Shown: positions 50,011-60,449, counted from the first letter of the stretch. The stretch: DNA of 64,000 nt from Agapetus fuscipes (GCA_951799405.1 OX637353.1:16244001-16308000); one strand, 5' to 3'. Notes: generated from the sequence alone by a model not told the origin. A program made the numbers and translations.

Positions 50011-50324
50011 CTTTATATCATCTTCTGTAATATCAGCGGACCTTGGGTTCATCTGACCAACCTTACCGCCACAAGGCTATTTGTATTGAGCATAGACAAC
50101 ACATTATAATACAATTATAGCCTAAATATAAATGTGAATCCAAGACGCCTTGCCAAATTTATTTGCAAATCGGTAATATCTATCATATATGTAAATTGAT
50201 AAGGAGCGTCGCCCATAAATCTTGACAATGTGCGTATCTGCGGAGAGAGGGCGATACAAATCAATGTTGAGAAATACTTCAGAAGGAAAAGAAACACAGG
50301 TCTCTTTAGTCATCAGGGTGTGTC

Positions 50325-50745
50325 GGTGAGGGTGACAACACAGAACGGTACACTGACAAAACGACACATGACTGAACAATACAAGGACAAAACATCACAT
50401 AACTAAAATATAACATACCATAAACGGCACATGAATCAGCATCATATGATAAAACAACACAAACATTTATTTTGCTTCCACGCGCCAAATGCGACTTCTA
50501 CGGGGATAACGCGGTACAAAAAGTTGCTCTTTATGTGCAGCTTAGTTTAAAAGAAAATCTAATAATGATAATCGGGGAGGTTGATTTTTTGTGTTCTTTT
50601 TGTCTAGTGATATTTTTTCATGTTATGGTACGAGTATGTTCAGTTTTAGGTGTTTTGTGATGTGATGTTTTGTCTTGTGGTGTACTGTCATTGTGATGCT
50701 TTGTCTTGTGATGTTATGTCACTGTGTCGTTCTAACATGGAACCG
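50325..50745. mobile_element. Sub-repeat fold-back element (FB1 family), compact copy
   Basis: Left arm GGTACACTGACAAAACGACA then CATCACATAACT. Right arm GTGATGTGATGTTTTGTC, GTACTGTCATTGTGATG and GTCACTGTGTCGTTC. The loop includes a SINE-B fragment at 50486-50549 (CTACGGGGATAACGCGG). The smallest FB1 copy, so best for defining ends. Confidence 0.62.
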
Positions 50746-50759
50746 ATGATGGCATAACA

Positions 50760-51004
50760 CTCACAAATAATTGCCGGCATAGGTATTGGAGAATATTGTG
50801 ACACCATTACAGCGTGCCTGGCTACCAAAGCTGTGGAGCGCTCCGACTGCCAGTTGTATGGAAATGAACACTTGGAAAATCAAACGGAAGCAAATAATAT
50901 TCCAATTAGAGCGGCCGGGCAAACAAACGGAAAATATTACAATAACGAGCGTTCCGCGCTGACACCCAAAGCCTGGCAACCTGACGCAGAGACTCCAAGG
51001 AAGG
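50760..51004. other. Unknown segment of balanced composition
   Basis: Open on both strands, for example plus MERSDCQLYGNEHLENQTEA. Contains GAGCGCTCC and GAGCGTTCCGCGC words in partial inverse. It ends CCAAGGAAGGTACTT, which could be a splice donor on the plus strand. No repeat relationship was seen. It is either single-copy sequence or an unrecognised element. Confidence 0.35.
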
Positions 51005-51598
51005 TACTTAATCTAAGTTGCAAAGATATATATCATTTAAGATTCATTTTAAACGCATTCCCATAAGCCGACACGTACAAGTTTGCGCTAACACATGCCG
51101 CATGTGGACCTACAATATAAAAACCCAATCTCAATCTCAAATGAACATAAGCCCTGCAACTCTTGCCGACCTTCCCTGAAACAGGGGTGACATTGGAAAA
51201 GTGAACCATTTTTTACAGCATGGATAGTCCGGTCGATAGCTCAGTTGGTAGAGTGCTTGCATTCCATGCCGTGAGCTCGGGTTCGAATCCCGCTGAGGCG
51301 AGGGTGTCAGAAATGATTTCCCGTTTCGGTGTTTATTTCAAACCCCAAAATAAAAATACCGGCAAGGTTTACTCAGCCTTCACAAGAAATGAGTACCAGC
51401 CCTCTCGGGAGCTGGGAAACCCCCACTTCATCTGAAGTGGTTTGCGTAAGGCCGGCCCCCTTACCTGTAAAAATAAATAGGTTCAACTCGCCACATGCGA
51501 CCCCCTCGGGGATAACGCGGCAAGAAGTTACACTATATGTGTAGCTTAGTTGCGTTTTTTTTTTATAGTCAGCATAATACCAACCTATAAGTCAAGGA
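51005..51598 (-). mobile_element. SINE-A split by SINE-B
   Basis: Reverse SINE-A 51005-51226 (to TTTTTTACAGCATGG) resumes at 51564 (TCAGCATAATACCAACC) and ends at TATAAGTCAAGGA. Confidence 0.9.
51228..51562 (+). mobile_element. SINE-B copy nested in SINE-A, defines SINE-B ends
   Basis: TCCGGTCGATAGCTCAGTTG start, A box 51236-51252, B box GGGTTCGAATCCCGC near 51280-51294, body, end TAGCTTAGTTGCG plus a T-run. The flanking ATAG word occurs on both sides. It fixes the family length near 325 bp and shows SINE-B moved after this SINE-A. Confidence 0.93.
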
Positions 51599-51824
51599 AT
51601 GGAACACAACACACACAAGGTACACAACGGAATTAAGGCTCTTGTTACATATCGCTCACAGACAACCCGTCTATGGACATCTCTGATATGAACAAATCGA
51701 TCTTACGATAGTTCGTCCATACGAAATCTCGGTCACATACGATAAACCTATAATCCACAAAACAGCTGCATCACAGAAAACTACAGTTCATATAAAACTG
51801 CAGTAATAACAAATGTACTCGTAT
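51599..51824. other. Spacer
   Basis: Nothing recognised. Confidence 0.4.
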
Positions 51825-52075
51825 TTTGGAGACAAAGTTTCCTTTGGTGGAGCAGTCTGTGGACATATATCGCCCCTCTAAGGTAAAAATGTATAACTTG
51901 TAACTACTGATTCGAGAAATTGTGGATTTAGCCACTTCTCATAGTAAGTGAACTAATTATAAGAAAGTGCTCATGTGAAACTTCTAGACTACAGGATTTC
52001 CACACTTTGTAAGAGTTTTTTTCTTGAAAATAGGGAAAAAGGTGCATTTTCCTGAGAAACCCATCCTTTATTATA
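51825..52075 (+). repeat. Repeat T interior copy preceded by MITE fragment
   Basis: 51825-51865 resembles the right end of the 35426 MITE (CTTTGGTGGAGCAGTC). 51866-52070 is repeat T (GAGAAATTGTGGATTTAG, AACTTCTCATAGTAAGTG, GGGAAAAAGGTGCATTTTCC). Confidence 0.65.
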
Positions 52076-52383
52076 TTGCCCTTCGTCGTCGTCATTCGTC
52101 GTCGAGTTTCGATTTTCAAAATCAATGCCATCACAGCAGATGAAACACATTCATGCTCTATAGCAAATTAATTTTTGTATATATGCTGCAATGCGGCGAG
52201 CTTACGCGTGTGTGTTTACAAATGTATGAAATCTTTTAGGAATTAATCTGTTTGTTCATACTAAAAATGTATGGAACAATATTGACATCTAGCGGCAAAA
52301 CTTAAAAGTTTTTTTTACATTTTCTTTTATTTCATGCAAATTAAAAATAAAAAAAAAGCCAAATAAAAATGGATTTCAATCTG
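52076..52383. other. Spacer
   Basis: AT-rich, no feature recognised. CGTCGTCGTCATTCGTCGTC at 52084-52103 is a short simple repeat. Confidence 0.4.
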
Positions 52384-52459
52384 TAATCTAAGTTGCAAAC
52401 ATATATAACATTTGAGATTCATATTACATGCATTCTTACGAGCAGACATGTATAAGTTC

Positions 52460-54795
52460 TAATCTAATCTAATCTAAGCTGCAAAGATATATATCATTTA
52501 AGATTTATATTAAATGCATTCCCACAAGCAGATATGTATAAGTTCCCGCTTACATATGCTGCATGTGTACTTACAACATAACAGCCCATTCCAAATGAAC
52601 ATAAGCCCTGCAACTCTTGCCAACCTTCCCTGAAACAAAGGTGAATTTGCAAAGTAAACCATTTTTTAAAGTATGGGTGGTCAGCCTCATACCAACCTAT
52701 AAGTCAAGAAAATTATTTTGTGTATTTCTTTACATAGTCTAAGTTGCAAAGATACATACCATTTAAGATTCATATTAAATGCATTCCCACACGCAGACAG
52801 GTACAAGTTCACGCTTACAAATGCCCAATGTGGACTTGCAAAATAAAAAAACTAATCTCAAATGAACATAAGCCCTGCAACTTTTGCCGACTTTTCCTCA
52901 AACAGAGATAAAATTTGCATGGTAAACCATTGCTTACAGTATGGGTGGTCAGCCACATACTAACCTTTTAGTCAAGGAAATTATTTTGTTTAGTTCTATA
53001 ATCTAAGTTGCAAAGATACATACCATTTGAGATTCATATTAAATGCATTCCCACAAGCAGACAGGTACAAGTTCACGCTTACAAATGCCCAATGTGGACT
53101 TGCAAAATAAAAAAAACTAATCTCAAATGAACATAAGCCCTGCAACTCTTGCCGACTTTTCCTCAAACAGAGATAAAATTTGCATTGTGAACCATTGCTT
53201 ACAGTATGGGTGGTCAGCCACATACTAACCTTTTAGTCAAGGAAATTATTTTGTTTAGTTCATTAATCTAAGTTGCAAAGATACATACCATTTGAGATTC
53301 ATATTAAATGCATTCCCACAAGCAGACAGGTATAAGTTCGCGCTTACAAATGCCCCATGTGGACTTATAAAATAAAAAACTAATCTCAAATGAACATAAG
53401 CCCTGCAACTCTTGCCGACTTTTCCTCAAACAGAGATAAAATTTTCATTGTAAACCATTCTTACAGTATGGGTGGTCAGCCACATACTAACCTATAAGTC
53501 AAGGAAATTATTTTATTAAGTTCTATAATCTAAGTTGCAAAGATACATACCATTTGAGATTCATATTAAATGCATTCCCACAAGCAGACAGGTATAAGTT
53601 CGCGCTTACAAATGCCCCATGTGGACTTATAAAATAAAAAACTAATCTCAAATGAACATAAGCCCTGCAACTCTTGCCGACTTTTCCTCAAACAGAGATA
53701 AAATTTTCATTGTAAACCATTCTTACAGTATGGGTGGTCAGCCACATACTAACCTATAAGTCAAGGAAATTATTTTATTAAGTTCTATAATCTAAGTTGC
53801 AAAGATACATACCATTTGAGATTCATATTAAATGCATTCCCACACGCAGACAGGTACAAGTTCACGCTTACAAATGCCCAATGTGGACTTGCAAAATAAA
53901 AAAACTAATCTCAAATGAACATAAGCCCTGCAACTTTTGCCGACTTTTCCTCAAACAGAGATAAAATTTGCATTGTGAACCATTGCTTACAGTATGGGTG
54001 GTCAGCCACATACTAACCTTTTAGTCAAGGAAATTATTTTGTTTAGTTCTATAATCTAAGTTGCAAAGATACATACCATTTGAGATTCATATTAAATGCA
54101 TTCCCACAAGCAGACAGGTACAAGTTCACGCTTACAAATGCCCAATGTGGACTTGCAAAATAAAAAAAACTAATCTCAAATGAACATAAGCCCTGCAACT
54201 CTTGCCGACTTTTCCTCAAACAGAGATAAAATTTGCATTGTGAACCATTGCTTACAGTATGGGTGGTCAGCCACATACTAACCTTTTAGTCAAGGAAATT
54301 ATTTTGTTTAGTTCTTTAATCTAAGTTGCAAAGATACATACCATTTGAGATTCATATTAAATGCATTCCCACAAGCAGACAGGTATAAGTTCGCGCTTAC
54401 AAATGCCCCATGTGGACTTATAAAATAAAAAACTAATCTCAAATGAACATAAGCCCTGCAACTCTTGCCGACTTTTCCTCAAACAGAGATAAAATTTTCA
54501 TGGTAAACCATTCTTACAGTATGGGTGGTCAGCCACATACTAACCTATAAGTCAAGGAAATTATTTTATTAAGTTCTATAATCTAAGTTGCAAAGATACA
54601 TACCAATCGAGATTCATATTAAATGCATTCCCACAAGCAGACATTTATAAGTTCGCGCTTACACATAATGCATGTTGACTTACAACATAAAAACCCAATC
54701 TCAAATTAATATAAGCCCTGCAACTCTTGCCAATCTTCCCTGAAACACAGCTGAAATCTTCAAAGTGAACCAGTTTTTAAACTATGGGTGGTCGA
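52460..54795 (-). repeat. Tandem array of nine SINE-A units with higher-order period
   Basis: Units start near 52460, 52737, 52999, 53263, 53525, 53787, 54050, 54315 and 54578, a period of about 263 bp: a 235 bp SINE-A plus the linker GAAATTATTTTGTTTAGTTC. Units 1 and 5 of the block from 52737 share CACACGCAGACAGG and CTTTTGCCG. Units 2 and 6 have identical 75-codon reverse frames exactly 1053 bp apart. Units 3, 4 and 7 share CGCTTACAAATGCCCCATG. So a four-unit block was duplicated. The outermost units are most diverged, as expected from unequal exchange. A further partial SINE-A lies at 52384-52459. Confidence 0.93.
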
Positions 54796-55535
54796 TTTTC
54801 TTTTACAAAGGCTGCATGTTTTTATTTTACATGTTTTCCGAATTTTAACGCGAGGAAACTATGCGCAATATACACATTCACCAAATGTTAAGGGGTTGGG
54901 CTGCGTAGCAGCCAGGGGCAACGCCCCTAGTGTTAGTTAAATGTGTCACCTATTAAGTTTTACCTTGAAGGTATCATATTCAGGTATCGATAAAGTACGT
55001 TGCATGTGACCGAAATGTTCCTGTCCAAAACGAACTTTGGACGAATTGTCGCGTGACTAATCTTTTTTTGGACGAGCTGTCTTTGACCTATTTGTCTTCG
55101 AATAATACACGCAGAGTGTTTCTTTTAAACATTAGGAAAATATGCACAAGACAAACCCTCAGCCGGCCAGCTGGGGCAACAACCACACAATAATGAATTT
55201 CCATTCATTGTACAGCTTATTTAAAATTATAATGAGACGCCTAATTAGCAAGCCACACCGGGAAATGTTGGATAAGCAACACAGCAGTGAAAAATATATC
55301 AATGAGTCACGAATATCAAATAGTCGAACTGAAAAATAAGGTTTACATCATGAATTCCTTCACTGAAAGATTATCCTCTCTCAGAGAGATTTTCAGGTAT
55401 TTTTCATCCCTCCTGATAAATAAATAAAGAAATAAATAAATCGTTTAATCAGACAAATTAACAGTGCAAGACCAATACATTTTTCGGACAATATACATAC
55501 ATAATATACACATAACATCAACTATATGAATAAAT
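54796..55535. other. Mostly unrecognised segment
   Basis: 55015-55115 holds GTCCAAAACGAACTTTGGACG and GGACGAGCTGTC words like the FB2 sub-repeats. The 65-codon frame at 55142-55339 has no motif. Otherwise AT-rich. Confidence 0.4.
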
Positions 55536-55605
55536 TTGTATGTATACAACTGTATGTATACAACTGTATGTATACAACTGTATGTATACAACTGTATATA
55601 ACTGA
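55536..55605. repeat. 14 bp tandem repeat, about five units
   Basis: TGTATGTATACAAC repeated with the last unit degenerate (TGTATATAACTG). Confidence 0.85.
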
Positions 55606-55655
55606 TCTTTGTAAGAGTTTTCTGAGATTATAGTTGTAACACCACAAGGCAGAAT

Positions 55656-55816
55656 GGAGTGAAAGCCTCGACGGTCGACGGTAGATCTTTGAAGAATATA
55701 AAATTAAAGATATTTGAAGACAGGACGAAATAAAACATGACCTTTCTCCTCCTCATCCGCCCTTTCTTCAAAGAGATACGGTAAAATCTACCGACGGCCG
55801 TCAAGACTTTAACCTC
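55656..55816 (+). mobile_element. MITE M copy, internally deleted
   Basis: GAAAGCCTCGACGGTCGACG at the left and ACCGACGGCCGTCAAGACTT at the right. Interior AGGACGAAATAAAACATGAC. The second interior arm is altered. Confidence 0.75.
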
Positions 55817-56075
55817 AGAAAGGCCAAAACCCTCAAGACTCACACCTCAAGAGCTCTCTCCGAGATTGGTCGTCACTATTAAAAGCGCCAATACTAGAGC
55901 AAGACCCAGTTGCTGTAAGGCTGGTTGGATTTTTGATGAACGCTCTTTGGTAAAGGTATATGAAGTTTTCAACACAGCGAAGAGCAAATTTCAAAATATA
56001 AATGGTATTTTTTTGTGCTTCGCCGGGATTCGAAAGTACAACCTTCCATTGACGAGTGCAAATAGCTACCACTAG

Positions 56076-56393
56076 TTAGGTTTAAGTTCGAATTACGGTC
56101 GTTTGACATTTTGACAATTATATTAATTTTAAAACTAAACAAATTTCAAAACTTAATTTAACTCGGATATTTCACGAACCGTTTAGAGAGAACTTACATC
56201 ATTCTCGACGTTTCGTCGGCGACATAGCCAACGTTTTCAGGAGAAAATCCTCTCTGCACGACGACTGAGGATGAACTGAACTCAGTTCATCCTCAGTCGT
56301 CGTGCAGAACTCAGTTCAGAATGATGTAACTTCTCTCTAAACGGTTCGTGAAATATCCGAGTTAAATTAAGTTTGAAATTTGTTTAGTTTTAA
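56076..56393 (-). mobile_element. Inverted-repeat insertion with hammerhead-like loop (H3)
   Basis: Flanked by a 12 bp duplication AGCTACCACTAG (56064-56075, 56394-56405). Arms of about 75 bp (AAACTAAACAAATTTCAAAA, ATTTCACGAACCGTTTAGAG and inverses) enclose a loop with a ribozyme-like core and a second hairpin (GAACTGAACTCAGTTC). A 53 bp tail beyond the left arm is unpaired. The long duplication favours a retroelement origin, as for Penelope-like elements. Confidence 0.85.
56202..56247 (-). ncRNA. Hammerhead-like core, probably inactive
   Basis: Minus strand: TTCTC, CTGAAAA, stem II GTTGGC/GCCGAC, GAAA, ACGTC, GAGAA. Stems I (TTCTC with GAGAA), II and the GUC cleavage triplet are in place. 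The first core segment is CUGAAAA instead of CUGANGA, so the catalytic G8 position is A. Activity is therefore unlikely. Confidence 0.6.
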
Positions 56394-56420
56394 AGCTACC
56401 ACTAGACTATGAACCGGTCT

Positions 56421-56744
56421 ATGATTGTTTTATGTGTCACGTAGAAAGAAATGTTTACAATTATTGTACAACCCTTGATATGGATTATAAAAGTAATGGA
56501 AGGGCGCTGGGCAGATAGCCATCGTGTTTGGTTGCTGGTTGCTGAGATAAGGTGGACGTGAGCGATACGGCTAATGGAGGAAGGTGACTATTATCAAGCA
56601 TTCATATTGATTGCAGTAATCGCAACTCTAGCAAATAATCTAACTATAAAAAACGCACCCATCACGTGTAGCGATACATACTGGCGAGATTTCAATTTCA
56701 AACCATTAGTTTTTCATCACATGTTAATAATAAGAATATTGGGA
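56421..56744. other. Spacer
   Basis: No feature recognised. The small frame at 56574 has no motif. Confidence 0.4.
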
Positions 56745-57080
56745 ACGGTGTGTAGTCTAGGGGTAGCGCTTCGGACTCATGGAAATGGAAGCTCGTGGGT
56801 TCGAATCCCGAAGGAGCGCAAAAATATGTATCATTTATAGCACACAATGCAGAAAAAGAGTGTTCGGAGACCGCGCTTTCGCCGTTGCGGGACCGTCCAC
56901 TTGGAACCAGCTGCCTCCTGAAGTGCGAGCCAAGGAAGGGATCGAGAGCTTCAAGAAGGGAATGAAGACCCATTTCTTCACCGCCGCGTCAAGCCTGAAA
57001 GCGCCCTTGCAGTGACAGTAGTCACGAAACGGCGCTATACAAATCATCATCATCATCAGTTGCGCTGGGTGAAAAATTCA
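56745..57080 (+). mobile_element. SINE-C split by L-F LINE
   Basis: Head GGTGTGTAGTCTAGGGGTAG, B box GGGTTCGAATCCCGAAG, body to TATGTATCATTTATA, then the LINE. GTTGCGCTGGGTGAAAAATTC resumes the SINE at 57058. Confidence 0.85.
56842..57057 (+). pseudogene. L-F LINE C-terminus nested in SINE-C
   Basis: Unbroken frame RVFGDRAFAVAGPSTWNQLP, PEVRAKEGIESFKKGMKTHF and FTAASSLKAPLQ, stop, ACGAAACGGCGCTATACAAA, (ATC)n tail. The start of the long frame is SINE-derived, so the apparent 78-codon protein is a fusion artefact. Confidence 0.88.
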
Positions 57081-57589
57081 TGGTATTTGTGTATGCTAGT
57101 ATGTATGTCATTAACAAGCGAAATTATAAATATTGATCATCACACTGGTCAGCCACGACCTTATATTTGCAAAACACATATCAGTTCTAGCAAAACCCTC
57201 TGATTTACAAACGACATTGCATGTTGCAGCATCTCTTTAGCATAAAGGTAGTTAGTTACCTTTGTAAGTATTTATGCAGGAGCTTATGTTATTTATTTCT
57301 ACGACAACATGTCCATCTCAATGCCAACAGATTGTATGCCGTGAAATATTTCTACTATGCAGTCATTAGTTTTCTGGTTAGTTGACTATAGGTACTGCCC
57401 GTTTTCAATTTTAATTTATTCAAAATAGCTTTGTTGCGAATGCGTGATTGTGTGTCTGTGTGAGTCTGTGCAATTCTCTAGATGTAAGCCCTTAAATCAT
57501 TGCATTTTTATTTGTTCGAGATTGTGTAAGTGTTTGCTCGAATATTCTAAGTATAATGTACTGGCGAAATCTCGGATGTGCCAGTTCTC
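57081..57589. other. Spacer
   Basis: AT-rich, no recognised family or gene. Confidence 0.4.
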
Positions 57590-57737
57590 AATGTTACGAG
57601 AATAGACTTTATTCTCACCAACAAATAGAGACCGAGATGCTCTGTAGCCAGACTAGTATCTAAGCCATCGAGCGATACAGTTTAAAAGCAAATCTGTGTA
57701 AGATCCGTATGTGAACAATGGTGGAAAATAAATAACA
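57590..57737 (+). mobile_element. LTR-like fragment
   Basis: TTACGAGAATAGACTTTATTC through GAGCGATACAGTTTAAAAGC, then GTGGAAAATAAATAACA. It has the polyadenylation-like word and terminal AACA of the other LTR-like sequences. The left end is unclear. Confidence 0.4.
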
Positions 57738-58279
57738 AAAAAATATATACAACCGAAACTTTCAAAATTGTAGCAGTATGATCAGAATTATCCTATGATT
57801 TTCCTACCTAAAAAACAAACACTAATAACTGGTACACCGGTCACATAAGATTCGCAATATTTATTCATTACTATGTAAATGTGAAGATTTGATGTCAAGT
57901 TTACGTGATGACTAAACTGTTGTATTATAGAGGAGATGTTCATAGTTTTGTTTACTTGCCCGCCGTGCGTGTGCTCTCTGTGTACTCTTGCTTCAGTCAA
58001 CATTTACAATTTTCCATCATTACATTTTTGCCTACAAATGTAAATTTAACGACACGACAGTCCGTAGGTCGCTGTGCCGCTACTAAAATCACGTCATGGC
58101 GTAAAATAGAACGACCTGTGTTCAAACAAACACTGTTCATTCATCCTGCATGATGACTCCACACACTAAAACTGTAATGACCTGTGACCTTCATGGAAAA
58201 CAAACTGGGGATAGAAATCAAGATACAGAAATAACTAGGAGAGCGGGAATCTAGGCTACATCTACAACGACACGAAAAT
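57738..58279. other. Spacer
   Basis: No feature recognised. The 82-codon frame at 57905 has no motif. Confidence 0.4.
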
Positions 58280-58640
58280 GCCTGTTGACCTGAAACGTAA
58301 GGTCTTTGAGTCACGCGTGATTTCAGTATCCAATTATGGTGACAAAGAGCCATTGCATGCTGGGAATCAGCGTCTGATACAGGGTTCTAAACCAGGAGAT
58401 CCCTAGACGCACTAATGTCACAGCGAGTGGCCTGTTTAAAGTGGCATTGGGCAGGTATGTCGCAAGGCAGGACCATGACTGGTGGCCGAAAAGGATCGTG
58501 TAGTAGCGGCCCAGGATGTCCAAACGGGGATTGGGAAGCTCCAACTGAGGTGGCTGAACGACATCAAGAGAACTGCAGAACTTGATAGACAGACATGGAG
58601 AAGATTGGAGGAGACCTACTTCATGAGACCTACTTCATGG
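58280..58640 (+). pseudogene. RTE-like LINE C-terminus
   Basis: Plus-strand codons in changing frames: DLKRKVFESRVISVSNYG, HAGNQRLIQGS, then VAAQDVQTGIGKLQLRWLND and IKRTAELDRQTWRRLEETYF. The order and the terminal RW..D...A....W.RLEE.Y are those of RTE polyproteins; compare 17922-18252. Several stops, so a pseudogene. Confidence 0.75.
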
Positions 58641-58712
58641 ACTGAGAAAGTTTGAGGAAGAAGGAGGAAGATCTTGATGATGAGAGCTCACAGCACATTA
58701 CACGACACTCAC

Positions 58713-58870
58713 CCAAAAGAAATGAAGTCGTCTCCCAGGTAGTAGGTGAACCAGGACAGGCAGTCCAGCTTCACCAGCGGCAGCGACCACTGGCTGAGCT
58801 TCTGGAACCCTGCCGCCTTCTCCATCTCGCTAAGCTCTTCATAAGAGTCACCACACAACAAAACACACAA
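58713..58870 (-). CDS. Candidate host-gene exon, 158 nt
   Basis: The only stretch with strong host-gene character: GC-rich third positions, no stop on the minus strand, and a consensus donor. On the minus strand it follows TTTTCAG (58877-58871) and ends TTTTGG|GTGAGT (junction 58713/58712). Residues read CGDSYEELSEMEKAAGFQKL, SQWSLPLVKLDCLSWFTYYL and GDDFISF, phase +2. It is mixed amphipathic with no clear signal or membrane helix. I do not recognise the protein. The exact acceptor is uncertain because the pyrimidine tract is weak. No partner exon was found in the window. Confidence 0.6.
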
Positions 58871-58880
58871 CTGAAAACTC

Positions 58881-59080
58881 ACTCTTTAGCAGATTTATAG
58901 TGTTGAGTTTAAATTTATTGAAGCACTTCAGCTCGCAGATTGTAAAATTTCACGAATCGTTTGTAAACATTTATTGATGATAATTTGTATTGTCAAAATG
59001 TGTTCCCGTGCTGTATTCAGATTTTGTTGGTCTGATTATTTATTAGATTTTTACTCTACGACAACTTGTTGAAAAACAAT
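58881..59080. other. Spacer upstream of the candidate exon
   Basis: On the minus strand this would be the end of the preceding intron. It has CTGCTAAAG as a possible branch point. Nothing else was seen. Confidence 0.4.
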
Positions 59081-59241
59081 TGTCGGTGAGGGGGAAGCTG
59101 TTCACAGCCTTTGCAGATCTGGAATAGGCTTTTGACTCAGTAGATAGAAGTATGTTGTGGGATGTTTTGAAAACATACGGAGTGAATGGGGCTCTCCTAA
59201 ATGCGGTGCATGCAAACTATGAGAATAGTATGCAATACTAA
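59081..59241 (+). pseudogene. RT domain fragment of a LINE
   Basis: Codons give SVRGKLFTAFADLE, stop, AFDSVDRSMLWDVLKTYGVN, GALLNAVHANYENSMQY. This is RT motif A (L..AF.DLEKAFDSV, containing the first catalytic Asp) with Lys changed to a stop. It is the only piece of the RT catalytic core I found in the window. It breaks off and joins a SINE-A 3' half. Confidence 0.82.
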
Positions 59242-59244
59242 CAT

Positions 59245-59335
59245 CAATTTACACGTGTTTCTTTGTGAGCATGCATTTAATATGAGCTTTTAATGTTAAT
59301 ATATCCTTGCAACTTAGATTATAGATAATTGGTTG
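59245..59335 (+). mobile_element. SINE-A 3' half fused to the RT fragment
   Basis: ACACGTGTTTCTTTGTGAGC to TTGCAACTTAGATTATAG. Begins just after the central palindrome. Confidence 0.75.
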
Positions 59336-59687
59336 ATGGTGACAGGCAGTGATGTGACATTTGTCCTCACTAAAGTAGGCGAGAAGCTTTTTGTAGAAGA
59401 AGTATGTAAGATCGACAGTCGTGACGGATAGTTGAGCACTTACACGTCTAGGTATGGCATATTGGGAGCTGGGACTGCGGTATCCGCACTAAACATGAAT
59501 TGCTAAACTGGCACAATGCAGATCACGATCGCTGTTCTCTGCTAACTGTACATGCTGGAAGTGCCAACAATTAAATCTGCTTGAATGCCAAATTTAACGA
59601 GAGCATCATATCTTAAAGAGCTTGCAAATGCTAATCAAATAGTTTGCTTCAAGCGAATAGAGCAAAGTTATTTCTCAACACATCGTC
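59336..59687. other. Spacer
   Basis: No feature recognised. Confidence 0.4.
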
Positions 59688-59813
59688 CCCTTAGGCTCAG
59701 TATTTTCAACGCTAGCATATGTGAAAAAAAACTACCTACACGTTTGATATAAGCGCGCCCTTTTCATTCACTTTTAAGTCGCTATGCTAACGTTGAAAAT
59801 AACAGGCCTTAAT
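59688..59813. mobile_element. Minimal repeat-T-terminus element
   Basis: Ends CCTTAGGCTCAGTATTTTCA with ACGCTAGCATATG, and inverse CGCTATGCTAACGTTGAAAA with TAACAGGCCTTA. Only about 60 bp of interior. Compare 21775 and 39725. Confidence 0.7.
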
Positions 59814-59829
59814 GTTTGTTTGTTTTTTT

Positions 59830-60360
59830 TATCTCCAATAGATGTAATTTCACATGAGCAATGTTTCTATTTGTACTGAACCAATGTGTCTTATGAAAAC
59901 TGGAAATCGATGTACAAAAAAATTAAAACTACTTTCACATTAGGGGCTGTCCATATATTACGTCATTCGCATTAAGGGGGGGGGGGGGTCTGGTCTGCGG
60001 ATGATGGCAAAGTATGTACGAGTACCAAAAGTGACGTCGTTCTTGTAAATACCAATTTCTACAAAATATACAAAATATTATGTAAGTAATATAACATTAT
60101 AATTTATTAAGCTCATCCATTATTACAGCAAGAGGGGGGGGGGGGTGTCATTAGATAATGACTATAGGATGATTGTAGGAGGGGGGGGTCGAAAATCGGC
60201 CAAAATCGATGACGTAATTTATGGACGGCCCATTATCGTATTTTACGTTGTTCTCTTAGCTCAGATTGAGTAGAATGTCATTCTCAAGACAATGTTATTA
60301 AAAGGTCATCTTTGAATCAAATAGTAGATAAGCCAAACAAGCACTGGGGGGACGATATGT
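59830..60360 (+). repeat. Repeat R copy split by a MITE
   Basis: CCAATAGATGTAATTTCACA to ACTTTCACATTA, then from CATTATCGTATTTTACG to AGATAAGCCAAACAAGCACT and GGGGG. Confidence 0.75.
59943..60231. mobile_element. MITE with GGGCCGTCCAT termini
   Basis: Left GGGGCTGTCCATATATTACG with TCAT, right inverse ATGACGTAATTTATGGACGG with CCC, flanked by ATTA. Three G-runs of 9 to 13 lie inside. Termini of the type GGGCTGTCCATAAATTACGT are widespread in insect genomes, so this is a known MITE type. Confidence 0.82.
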
Positions 60361-60449
60361 AGATTACGAGTTTACTGTGATGCATTTATTATTGAAAGTA
60401 AACATAAAACGTAAACTTTGTTCAACAATCATAATATTCTGTAAAAGTT

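Larger units (their letters stand above)
55838..56420 (-). mobile_element. SINE-C copy split by a hammerhead-bearing insertion
   Basis: Reverse SINE-C from CACCTCAAGAGCTCTCTCCG to the head. The A-box segment AGCTACCACTAG is present on both sides of the 318 bp insert. The head ends CTATGAACCGGTC. Confidence 0.82.

Noticed and set aside
51228..51300. tRNA genes suggested by perfect A and B boxes
   Set aside because: The head cannot complete a normal acceptor stem, it continues into the SINE body, and the same unit recurs at dispersed sites. They are tRNA-derived SINE heads.
54049..54276. Two identical 75-residue proteins (52996-53223 and 54049-54276) as duplicated genes
   Set aside because: They are translations of identical units of the SINE-A tandem array. 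Their value is in showing the 1053 bp higher-order period.
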